A DNA stretch of 13,462 nt from Candidatus Saccharimonadota bacterium (GTDB taxonomy: Bacteria; Patescibacteriota; Saccharimonadia; Saccharimonadales; Saccharimonadaceae): positions 46,533 to 59,994 of the forward strand of contig PJQJ01000020.1 of NCBI GenBank assembly GCA_002861585.1. The letters run 5' to 3'. Below the pieces are notes generated by a model that saw only the letters and a program-made list of their open reading frames with translations, did no database searches and was not told the origin of the DNA. Positions 1-5,944 of the stretch are shown here, piece by piece (the first letter of the stretch is position 1; every line of letters starts with the position of its first letter). The position numbers and the translations under genes were made by a program.

Positions 1-902
1 TTCATCTTGCCATCGAAACCGATGACTTGAATTGTCTCAAGATCGTGCCGCTGACCGATCTCATAGTCGTTTGGATCATGAGCAGGGGTTACTTTAACGG
101 CACCAGTACCGAAGGTTGGGTCAACAGCAGTATCTGCGACAATTGGTATTTCACGTCCAACAATTGGCAGCTTAACAGAGGTACCAATAAGATCTTTGTA
201 GCGCTCATCATCGGGATGAACGGCTATTGCTGTGTCCCCTAATAGGGTTTCGGGCCGGGTCGTAGCAACAATAATCTCCCCTACCCTCTCCATAGTCGGA
301 TAGGCGATTTTCCAGAGTTTCGATTTTTCATTCTTGTGCTCTACCTCAATATCGGCAAATGACGTGTGATGGAAGGTGCAGAAGTTAACGATACGCTCAC
401 CACGATAGACGAGCCCGTCATCCCAAAGCTTTTTAAAGGTTCCATAAACGGTATCAATCACCTTTTTATCAAGCGTAAAGACGAGATTATCCCAGCTGGC
501 GCTAGCACCTAATTCACGAAGTTGCAGCTCCATGTTACCGCGCTGCTGTTCAACAAAGTCCCATACCTGTGAATATAGTTCTTCACGTGAAAAATCAAAA
601 CGACTCTTTCCCTGTTTGGCGAGCTGTTTTTCATACACAACCCAGGTTTCAAAACCGGCATGATCGGCACCGGGGATATAGACGACACTTCTCCCCTGCA
701 TACGGTAATAGCGTGCAAGTATATCTTGCAGGTTGATAGTAAGCGCATGTCCAATATGGAGATTACCATTCGCATTTGGCGGTGGCATGACGATACTGTA
801 TGGTTTGCCTTTTGGAGCGGGCGCAAAAGCACCCGAGGTCTCCCATAGGGCATAGGTTGTTGGTTCATATTGGCTTGGATCGTACTGTTTTGGTAAATTC
901 AT
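1..902 (-). CDS. valS: Valine--tRNA ligase (ValRS), N-terminal 300 residues, cut by window edge
   Basis: Class I aminoacyl-tRNA synthetase that charges tRNA-Val with valine in the cytoplasm. Reading the minus strand from the ATG at 902 gives an open frame to the window edge. It has the HIGH-type ATP-binding motif NLHIGHAL near residue 47, the segment IPGADHAGFETW near residue 76, a VNFCTFHHTSFADIEVE stretch typical of ValRS, and the editing-domain motifs ATTRPETLLGDTAIAVHP and FGTGAVKVTPAHDPNDYE. The KMSKS motif and anticodon-binding domain lie beyond the window. Most bacterial ValRS have GTDHAGIATQ where this has GADHAGFETW, which I take to be a lineage variant. The start is fixed by an upstream in-frame TGA with no other usual start codon between. 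Its Shine-Dalgarno is weak (GAAAG), and a stronger GGAGG at 944-948 is too far away to serve it. tsaD lies 78 nt upstream on the same strand. Confidence 0.95.
   Translation of the reverse strand, partial: MNLPKQYDPSQYEPTTYALWETSGAFAPAPKGKPYSIVMPPPNANGNLHIGHALTINLQDILARYYRMQGRSVVYIPGADHAGFETWVVYEKQLAKQGKSRFDFSREELYSQVWDFVEQQRGNMELQLRELGASASWDNLVFTLDKKVIDTVYGTFKKLWDDGLVYRGERIVNFCTFHHTSFADIEVEHKNEKSKLWKIAYPTMERVGEIIVATTRPETLLGDTAIAVHPDDERYKDLIGTSVKLPIVGREIPIVADTAVDPTFGTGAVKVTPAHDPNDYEIGQRHDLETIQVIGFDGKM
579..594. promoter_or_regulatory. parS-like ParB binding site (site 2), inside valS
   Basis: The palindrome TTCACGTGAA at 582-591 gives 13 of 16 matches to the parS consensus over 579-594. It is embedded in the valS codons for FSRE. 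parS sites inside coding sequence are known in other bacteria. The same decamer recurs at 909-918 and no other CACGTG palindrome was found in the window. Confidence 0.45.
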
Positions 903-905
903 AAA

Positions 906-921
906 GCTTTCACGTGAAAAG
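906..921. promoter_or_regulatory. parS-like ParB binding site (site 1)
   Basis: The 12-bp perfect palindrome TTTCACGTGAAA sits at 908-919, directly before the valS start codon. It matches the whole inner core of the widely conserved chromosomal parS consensus TGTTTCACGTGAAACA, while the two outer bases on each side differ (12 of 16 matches). A second copy of the core lies 327 bp away. A leader hairpin or a local operator is an alternative reading. Confidence 0.5.
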
Positions 922-949
922 TTAATTGTAGTCCCTCAATCTTCCTCCA

Positions 950-958
950 ATTATAGCA
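950..958 (-). promoter_or_regulatory. Extended -10 promoter element of valS
   Basis: On the minus strand the bases read TGC-TATAAT, a perfect -10 hexamer (950-955) with the extended TGn motif (956-958). No convincing -35 is seen, which fits an extended -10 promoter. A transcript would start near 943 and carry a leader of about 40 nt containing the 12-bp palindrome at 908-919. Confidence 0.6.
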
Positions 959-979
959 TGAGGACAGATGTGAGAGTGG

Positions 980-2029
980 TTAGCGCCAGGTTGTTTTGGT
1001 CATAGATAACGTCGGCACAACATCCAATTCGAACGGGTCGATAGGGTCCCGGTACTGTGAAACGTAGTAGCCAAGCGTTGCGATCATAGCGGCGTTGTCG
1101 GTGCAGAGCTCGATTGGTGCATATTCTATCTGGTGCGGTAGGGCTTCACGCAGTTGGCGGCGAAGCTCTTGGTTAGCGGCGACACCTCCAGCAATAACGA
1201 CCGAAGCGGGGGAGTACTCCTGATAAGCTCTTTTCGTCTTTTCGACGAGAGTTTCTACGGCGACCCGCTGGAAAGATGCTGCGAAGTCATTACGCTGTGA
1301 CTCGCTGAGAAGCGCTGCAAGCTCAAAAGAAGGAAAGTCGTGTCCTTTACCGCATTCTGCCTGAACGGCCCGTAAAACAGCTGTCTTAAGCCCAGAAAAG
1401 CTAAAGTCGTATGGGTTTTGCAAACGAGCTTTTGGTAGGTGGTAGCGGTTTGGATTGCCCCTTAGTGCAGCTTCGGCAACTGCACGGCCACCACCAGGGG
1501 AGGCGAGACCGAGTAGACGGGCTACTTTATCAAAGGCTTCCCCGGCAGCATCATCCTGTGCCACACCGAGCAGCTCGAACTTACCATGATCATGAAAGAG
1601 GACTAATTGCGTATGGAGACCAGAGACGATCAGTGCAAGCATCGGAAAAGCTGGCTGCGGCTCAACCAAAAAGTTAGCATAGACATGCCCCTCAAGGTGA
1701 TGAACGGCGTAGAGTGGTTTCTGTTTTAGGATAGCGAGCATGCGGGCGGTGAGGACACCAACAAGGAGAGAGCCAACCAACCCAGGTGCATAGGTGACGC
1801 TAATTGCATCGATCTCATCCCAGCCAAGCCCTGCCTGCGATAGAGCTTCTTCTACCACTGGTATCATGACTTCAATATGACTGCGGGCGGCCACCTCTGG
1901 TACGACACCACCATAGATCTGATGAATATCAATTTGACTGTGAATAACATTGCTTAAAACACGGCAACCGTCTTCAACGATAGCCGCAGCTGTTTCATCA
2001 CAACTGGTCTCTATTCCTAACACCTTCAT
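980..2029 (-). CDS. tsaD: tRNA N6-adenosine threonylcarbamoyltransferase TsaD
   Basis: Catalytic subunit that transfers threonylcarbamoyl from TC-AMP to A37 of ANN-decoding tRNAs (t6A), acting with TsaB and TsaE. The 349-residue protein starts MKVLGIETSCDET, as the family does. It has the metal-binding HHLEGH (H111, H115), VPEVAARSH near 44-51, DDAAGEAFDKVARLLGL near 159-175, DFSFSGLKT near 208-216, AGGVAANQELR near 280-290 and CTDNAAMIA with D311, the third metal ligand. Length is normal. The conserved SGGHT is SGLHT here (G138 replaced by L). A GTG at 2047 in frame would add six residues (MKREYP), but the ATG at 2029 matches the family start. The gene is divergent from the murE-like gene and lies upstream of valS on the same strand. 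Confidence 0.95.
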   Translation of the reverse strand: MKVLGIETSCDETAAAIVEDGCRVLSNVIHSQIDIHQIYGGVVPEVAARSHIEVMIPVVEEALSQAGLGWDEIDAISVTYAPGLVGSLLVGVLTARMLAILKQKPLYAVHHLEGHVYANFLVEPQPAFPMLALIVSGLHTQLVLFHDHGKFELLGVAQDDAAGEAFDKVARLLGLASPGGGRAVAEAALRGNPNRYHLPKARLQNPYDFSFSGLKTAVLRAVQAECGKGHDFPSFELAALLSESQRNDFAASFQRVAVETLVEKTKRAYQEYSPASVVIAGGVAANQELRRQLREALPHQIEYAPIELCTDNAAMIATLGYYVSQYRDPIDPFELDVVPTLSMTKTTWR

Positions 2030-2058
2030 TGGATACTCACGTTTCACTTAGAACTAAT

Positions 2059-2072
2059 GTATTATTATACAC
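2059..2072. promoter_or_regulatory. Overlapping divergent -10 elements of tsaD and murE-like gene
   Basis: The near-symmetric AT run holds TATAAT on the minus strand (2064-2069), suited to tsaD, and TATTAT on the plus strand (2060-2065, repeated at 2063-2068), suited to the murE-like gene. The two hexamers overlap, so RNA polymerase could probably serve only one direction at a time. For the plus direction the predicted start falls at about 2072-2075, essentially on the ATG at 2073, and no Shine-Dalgarno precedes that ATG. This points to a leaderless mRNA. Confidence 0.5.
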
Positions 2073-3356
2073 ATGAAGGATAAGTTGGTGAGGACTGTAC
2101 GGAAGGTCGTCCCTAAGCAGGGCGTCCGACTACTTGAAGAAACATATCGTCGTGGCCGTGGCTATGCCGTTGCTGCTCAGTATGGATTTCCATCTCGTGG
2201 CCTAAGAGTGATTGCTATTACCGGAACAAATGGTAAGACGACCACTGCAAGCTATATAAACGAGATCTTAAGAACGGCTGGTTTAAAGACGGCTATGTTT
2301 TCGACGGCTGTTATAGAGGTTGATGGTCAGCGAAAGGTGAACGATCTTAATGCAACCGTTGCATTGACTGCACAGATGCAGAGCTTTTTTAGAGATGCAA
2401 AACGCGCCGGCGTTGATTTTGTTATTCTCGAGATTACCTCGCATGCGCTCCATCAGCACAAGCTAGATACGGTAAAAGTTGAGTGCGCCATCATGACAAA
2501 CTTAACCCAGGATCACTTGGATTATCACGGCACGATGGAGAACTATGCAGCCGCAAAAGCAAAGCTTTTCAAGGGGCAGCCACGCTATATCGTGCTAAAC
2601 CATGATGATGAGTGGTTTGATTACTATAACCAGTTTGATGCTGCCGAACAAAAGATGACATATGGTACCCACGAGGCAGCCGAGACGCGAATTGCCAAGG
2701 CCAAGCTTCACAAAGAGGGGAGTGATGTCCTGCTCGAGATTGATCATCAGACCAAACTCGATATCTTTACATCGTTAGCTGGTAAATTTAATGTCTACAA
2801 TGCTGCGGCCGCAGTGACTGCTGCGTACTTGCTGCAAGTAAACCTCGACCACATTCAGCAGGGAGTGAAATCACTCAAAGCCGTACCGGGTCGTTTGGAA
2901 AAAGTGGAAACCGGTAAGCTGTTTGACGTTATTGTCGATTACGCCCACACGCCGGATGCACTCGAAAAACTGCTTGAAACACTCAAGCAGATGACAAAGG
3001 GCCGCGTCATTCTGGTTTTTGGAGCCTGTGGCGACCGCGACCAGAGCAAGCGCCCGATTATGGGAGAGATCGCTGCAAAGGGTGCCGATAGAATAATTGT
3101 TACTGATGAAGAGAGTTACGGTGAAGATCCTAATAAGATCCGCGCCATGATTATGGAAGGTATTAAACAGGGTAGGGGAGAGGGCAAGACTGAAGAGATT
3201 GCTGATCGTCGTGCCGCTATAACCAAAGCGCTGCGAATTGCCCGCCCAGATGACATGGTTGTTATTACCGGGCTTGGACACGAGCAGTATAGAATCGAAA
3301 ACGGCACTAAAGTGCCGTGGAATGATGCTGCAGTCGTGAAAGAAATTCTCTCATAA
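2073..3356 (+). CDS. murE: MurE-like UDP-MurNAc-tripeptide ligase lacking the N-terminal domain
   Basis: Mur ligase that should add the third stem-peptide residue to UDP-MurNAc-L-Ala-D-Glu in the cytoplasm. The central domain has the P-loop GTNGKTTT (51-58), EITSHAL (120-126) and TNLTQDHLDYHG (142-153), followed by YAAAKAKLF with the lysine expected to be carbamylated (K162). The C-terminal domain has VPGRLEKV (271-278), VDYAHTPDALEKLL (288-301) and GACGDRDQSKRPIMG (317-331). At 427 residues it is about 60-70 shorter than usual: only about 45 residues precede the P-loop, so the canonical UDP-binding N-terminal domain is missing. Where MurE enzymes carry the DNPR motif that selects diaminopimelate, this has TDEESYGEDP (344-353), so the amino acid substrate cannot be read off. 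There is no Shine-Dalgarno upstream. I am sure of the Mur ligase family and fairly sure of the MurE branch. Confidence 0.88.
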   Translation: MKDKLVRTVRKVVPKQGVRLLEETYRRGRGYAVAAQYGFPSRGLRVIAITGTNGKTTTASYINEILRTAGLKTAMFSTAVIEVDGQRKVNDLNATVALTAQMQSFFRDAKRAGVDFVILEITSHALHQHKLDTVKVECAIMTNLTQDHLDYHGTMENYAAAKAKLFKGQPRYIVLNHDDEWFDYYNQFDAAEQKMTYGTHEAAETRIAKAKLHKEGSDVLLEIDHQTKLDIFTSLAGKFNVYNAAAAVTAAYLLQVNLDHIQQGVKSLKAVPGRLEKVETGKLFDVIVDYAHTPDALEKLLETLKQMTKGRVILVFGACGDRDQSKRPIMGEIAAKGADRIIVTDEESYGEDPNKIRAMIMEGIKQGRGEGKTEEIADRRAAITKALRIARPDDMVVITGLGHEQYRIENGTKVPWNDAAVVKEILS

Positions 3357-3365
3357 ATTGAACTA

Positions 3366-3409
3366 GCCCTCGGACCGTACTGACAACGAGTGTCAAACGG
3401 CCCGAGGGC
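3366..3409. terminator. Long GC-rich hairpin between convergent genes
   Basis: Arms GCCCTCGGACCGT (3366-3378) and ACGGCCCGAGGGC (3397-3409) pair over 13 positions with one A-C mismatch. An inner stem TGACA/TGTCA (3381-3385, 3391-3395) closes on an ACGAG loop. It lies between the convergent ends of the murE-like gene (3356) and the minus-strand cassette (3417), where a bidirectional terminator is expected. Neither side has a real U-tract, so it may act as an mRNA 3' end stabiliser or a weak terminator. Confidence 0.6.
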
Positions 3410-3416
3410 GTAGCGT

Positions 3417-3707
3417 TCAGCAGGCCATCATCTTCGGCTGCTCCTGCATCGATTCGAGCAGCTGCTTGCGCAGCTTCTTGTCGGTGCCGGCGACGTGGAT
3501 CGCACCACCCTCGGAGGCGTAGGCGATCGCCCAGGGCTCGTTCATGAAGTCCTTGACGCCGGCCACCTTCACGATGAACAGGTTGCGGTCATCCAGGTTG
3601 TCGGCGCTGAACTGGTAGGCATTGCCGGGCGTGAGCAGCGTGTAGTCCCGCATGATGCGGGGCGGCAGCTGCAGGTCCATGACCTGGGTGTCGGTGCTGT
3701 GGAACAT
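3417..3707 (-). CDS. Hypothetical 96-residue protein, strongly GC-rich codons
   Basis: I do not recognise this protein. It is soluble in character, with no signal peptide or membrane segment. It begins MFHSTDTQVMDLQLPP, has a middle rich in aromatic and aliphatic residues (FIVKVAGVKDF, EPWAIAYASEGGAIHVAG) suggestive of beta strands, then a charged helix (KKLRKQLLESMQEQ), and ends PKMMAC. Counting codons, 91 of 96 end in G or C, whereas the neighbouring murE-like gene uses about half. It starts 4 nt after the stop of the upstream gene (3712), and a GAGAGGA Shine-Dalgarno lies within that gene's last codons, so the two are an operon. Lateral transfer, or a recently acquired class of small genes, would explain the codon use. 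Confidence 0.8.
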   Translation of the reverse strand: MFHSTDTQVMDLQLPPRIMRDYTLLTPGNAYQFSADNLDDRNLFIVKVAGVKDFMNEPWAIAYASEGGAIHVAGTDKKLRKQLLESMQEQPKMMAC

Positions 3708-3711
3708 ATTG

Positions 3712-4095
3712 CTACATCCTCTCGTCGCGAGACTGTGGAAACAGTCTCAGAGTTCCTGCGGGGGTTCCAGGGGCGGTCACCTCTGTATTGATTGAGAGGT
3801 AACCTTCGAGCTGGAGGTCTGTCTCCTCGCCCGACTGGTCTAGGAGGACGGCCAGTAGGCTGTCGATGTGAAACACCGACTGCCGCTGTGGCATTGGGTC
3901 CTGGAAAACGCTGTCGGATGTCGTCTTGATTCGGACAACACCCTGCTGACCATCTCTTTCGAGCGTCAGATCGAGGCACGGGAGAAGACCATCGCGAAGT
4001 CCGTTGACGCTAAGGTCAAGGGATACGTGGGTCTTGACCACCGAGTACGTCAGAACATCTCTGGTTTCGTCGGTAGGACCAAAGAATAGTCCCAC
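3712..4095 (-). CDS. Hypothetical 127-residue protein, first gene of GC-rich cassette
   Basis: Function not recognised. The GTG start at 4095 is preceded by an excellent Shine-Dalgarno AAGGAGG (4101-4107) with 5 nt spacing, which decides the start and the strand. The protein has alternating hydrophobic stretches (THVSLDLSVNGL, PCLDLTLERDG, QGVVRIKTT, TDLQLEGYLSI) suggesting a mostly beta fold. There is no signal peptide or membrane helix. Roughly 63 percent of codons end in G or C, richer than the flanking housekeeping genes but less extreme than the downstream partner. Open frames on the opposite strand and in another minus frame exist here but lack comparable start signals. It is probably co-transcribed with the 96-residue gene from the TTGACA promoter at 4156-4184. 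Confidence 0.8.
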   Translation of the reverse strand: MGLFFGPTDETRDVLTYSVVKTHVSLDLSVNGLRDGLLPCLDLTLERDGQQGVVRIKTTSDSVFQDPMPQRQSVFHIDSLLAVLLDQSGEETDLQLEGYLSINTEVTAPGTPAGTLRLFPQSRDERM

Positions 4096-4155
4096 TTTCC
4101 CCTCCTTGGGATGAAGCGCTGCTAGCCGATAGGTACGTGCTGAAACACTATGTAT

Positions 4156-4184
4156 AGATTAGCATAAACACTTAAGTTTGTCAA
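4156..4184 (-). promoter_or_regulatory. Promoter of the GC-rich two-gene cassette
   Basis: On the minus strand a perfect -35 TTGACA (4179-4184) is followed after 17 nt by TAATCT (4156-4161), preceded by TGC as in extended -10 promoters. The -10 hexamer itself is poor (3 of 6), but the perfect -35, ideal spacing and TGn make it a good candidate. The leader to the GTG at 4095 would be about 55 nt. Confidence 0.5.
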
Positions 4185-4237
4185 TGAGTGCTTTTGTATC
4201 CACATACAATAGAAGTCAGTAATAAGATGGGGGTAAA

Positions 4238-4256
4238 GAGTTATAAATAATAACTC
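4238..4256. promoter_or_regulatory. Perfect 7-bp inverted repeat, operator-like
   Basis: GAGTTAT (4238-4244) and ATAACTC (4250-4256) flank a 5-nt AAATA spacer. The dyad lies 33 bp upstream of the putative -10 of the phosphohexomutase gene, a position suited to a transcription factor around or just upstream of the -35. It is too AT-rich to be a terminator. No regulator is identified. Confidence 0.35.
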
Positions 4257-4288
4257 ATACTCATCAATACAAGATACCTGTCCTGCGG

Positions 4289-4294
4289 TACAAT
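4289..4294 (+). promoter_or_regulatory. -10 element of the phosphohexomutase gene
   Basis: TACAAT matches TATAAT at 5 of 6 positions. Transcription would start near 4301, leaving a leader of about 27 nt that contains the Shine-Dalgarno of the ATG at 4328. No good -35 is visible. Confidence 0.4.
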
Positions 4295-4327
4295 GAAAAA
4301 CAGAGAATGAATAAGGAGTTTTCATTG

Positions 4328-5866
4328 ATGCCTACACTAAAGGAAAGCCTGAACTACGAACCAGTAGAACTAAATTTCGGAACATCCGGTCTTCGAGGCC
4401 TTGTGACGGATATGACTGATCTTGAATGTTACATCAACACTGCAGGATTTTTATCTTTTGTTAAGGGCGGCGGGAGTGTTGCTAATGTACTTGTCGCTGG
4501 TGATCTTCGTTTTAGTACACCGCGGATTATAGGCGCAGTAATACAAGCTATCAAGGATGCAGGCTTAAATCCTATTTTTTGTGGTTTTATCCCTACGCCC
4601 GCATTGGCGTACGCTGCGCTACAGCAGCAGTCACCCTGCATTATGGTGACAGGAAGTCATATTCCTGACGACCGTAATGGTATCAAATTTTATACGTCGA
4701 CGGGCGAAGTCCTGAAGTCCGATGAGGCAAGCATTAAGGAGCAGGTTGCTTCTTTTCGACAGAGTATTTACGGGAGTGACGCTCAGAATGCACTGTTTGG
4801 TGCTGATGGAATGCTACTTCAAGCAGCAGCTTTACCAAATGAAGACAGCAATGCCGCTGGAATATACCTAGAGCGCTACCAAAACGTCTTTACCGAAGAA
4901 CCGCTACGAGGCAAGAAAGTAGTCATGTACCAGCATTCAGCTGTAGGACGCGATATGATCCCGCAAATCCTAACCTCCCTTGGTGCCGAGGTGGTTCCGG
5001 TGGGACGTTCAGAGAAATTTATCCCTATTGATACTGAAAACGTTACCCCTGATGATAATGTATATTTCAAGCAACTCGCACAGGAGAATCCAGGACTATT
5101 TGCCATTATCTCTACCGACGGCGATAGTGATAGGCCATTTGTAGTAGATGAAAATGGTACATTTCATCGCGGTGATGAATTAGGCGCGGTTGTTGCGGAT
5201 TGGCTTAAGGCTGAATTTGCAGCTGTACCAATCAGCTCAAACGATGCTGTTTTAGAGCATCTGGACACACAAGCTGTTCCATACGAGTCGACCAAAATTG
5301 GTTCACCGTATGTCATTGAGGCGATGCAGAAAGCGAAAGAACGTGACATTCAGCGAGTCGTTGGTTGGGAAGTTAATGGCGGCTTTTTACTAGGCGATGA
5401 TCTGGAGATTAACGGCAGAGTACTCAAAGCTCTGCCGACGCGCGATGCTGTCTTGCCGATTATCGTCGCATTGCTTGCGGCAGTTGATAGCCAAACTAAG
5501 GTTTCTGATGTATTCGCTAGGTTACCTCAGCGATTTACGAGCGCCGGTTTGATTGATAACTTTCCGATTGAAACTGCTAAAAAGATTGTCGGTACGTTCT
5601 CAGAAGACTCCAGCAGTGTACGTGATGAGATTCAAAACTTCTTCTCTTCAGAGTTGGGCTTTGGCAAGGTCGAAAAAATCAACTCACTCGATGGAGTACG
5701 TATCTACTTTGACAACGGTGATATCGCTCATATTCGCCCTTCGGGTAACGCGCCGCAACTCCGCATCTATAGCGTGGCTAACAGTCAGGAGCGCGCCGAT
5801 GAAATCGTTCGAATGGCGGTGTCAGAGCCTGATGGTATTTATCGGGGCATAGAGAAAACTATGTAG
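4328..5866 (+). CDS. Phosphohexomutase (phosphomannomutase/phosphoglucomutase family)
   Basis: Alpha-D-phosphohexomutase that should interconvert hexose 1- and 6-phosphates, linking glycolytic intermediates to nucleotide sugars in the cytoplasm. All four family signatures are present in the 512 residues. The phosphoserine loop TGSHIP has the catalytic S110 (often TASHNP elsewhere), and NFGTSGLRG (16-24) is at the N-terminus. The metal-binding loop is DGDSDRP (264-270), the sugar-specificity loop GWEVNGGF (346-353) stands in place of GGEQSGH, and the phosphate-binding loop is RPSGNAPQLR (470-479). The start at 4328 is chosen because AAGGAG (4313-4318) lies 9 nt upstream; an in-frame ATG at 4307 would lie almost at the predicted transcription start. 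Motifs cannot separate mannose, glucose or glucosamine preference. A PGI/PMI isomerase encoded at 10001 could act on the same sugar pool. Confidence 0.93.
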   Translation: MPTLKESLNYEPVELNFGTSGLRGLVTDMTDLECYINTAGFLSFVKGGGSVANVLVAGDLRFSTPRIIGAVIQAIKDAGLNPIFCGFIPTPALAYAALQQQSPCIMVTGSHIPDDRNGIKFYTSTGEVLKSDEASIKEQVASFRQSIYGSDAQNALFGADGMLLQAAALPNEDSNAAGIYLERYQNVFTEEPLRGKKVVMYQHSAVGRDMIPQILTSLGAEVVPVGRSEKFIPIDTENVTPDDNVYFKQLAQENPGLFAIISTDGDSDRPFVVDENGTFHRGDELGAVVADWLKAEFAAVPISSNDAVLEHLDTQAVPYESTKIGSPYVIEAMQKAKERDIQRVVGWEVNGGFLLGDDLEINGRVLKALPTRDAVLPIIVALLAAVDSQTKVSDVFARLPQRFTSAGLIDNFPIETAKKIVGTFSEDSSSVRDEIQNFFSSELGFGKVEKINSLDGVRIYFDNGDIAHIRPSGNAPQLRIYSVANSQERADEIVRMAVSEPDGIYRGIEKTM

Positions 5867-5872
5867 CCCTCG

Positions 5873-5901
5873 AACGGTAGCAGATGTCCACTGCCGTTTT
5901 T
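5873..5901 (+). terminator. Rho-independent terminator after the phosphohexomutase
   Basis: AACGGTAG (5873-5880) pairs with CTGCCGTT (5891-5898) with one G-U pair and a 10-nt loop. The hairpin runs into TTTTT (5897-5901). It starts 7 nt after the stop codon and separates this gene from the one at 5945. Confidence 0.8.
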
Positions 5902-5944
5902 AGATTTACAAAAGCAGCAAGCAGGAGGATACTAAAATTCAGCA

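Larger units (their letters stand above)
4096..4327. other. Divergent intergenic region upstream of the phosphohexomutase
   Basis: About 230 bp hold no gene. In order they contain the Shine-Dalgarno and promoter of the minus-strand cassette (4101-4184), an inverted repeat GAGTTAT-aaata-ATAACTC (4238-4244 and 4250-4256), a tandem ACTCAT repeat just after it, and a -10 element TACAAT at 4289-4294 for the plus-strand gene. The base composition returns to AT-rich here, in contrast to the cassette. Confidence 0.5.

Noticed and set aside
509..868. 119-residue minus-strand open frame
   Set aside because: It is a shifted-frame reading of valS; the valS frame has clear synthetase motifs through the whole stretch.
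3495..4089. Plus-strand open frames (3495-3791, 3868-4089) and another minus frame (3569-3979) in the GC-rich cassette
   Set aside because: High GC makes stop codons rare, so long shadow frames are expected. Only the frames at 3417-3707 and 3712-4095 have strong ribosome sites, a 4-nt operon gap and G/C-biased third positions.
3366..4184. Integron-type gene cassette with attC site
   Set aside because: The hairpin at 3366-3409 has no GTTRRRY/RYYYAAC core sites, and no integrase is present in the window.
4166..4193. Imperfect inverted repeat AAACACTT-N12-GAGTGCTT resembling a second CIRCE
   Set aside because: The spacer is 12 instead of 9 nt and the arms lack the TTAG end, so it does not meet the CIRCE pattern, although it overlaps the cassette -35.
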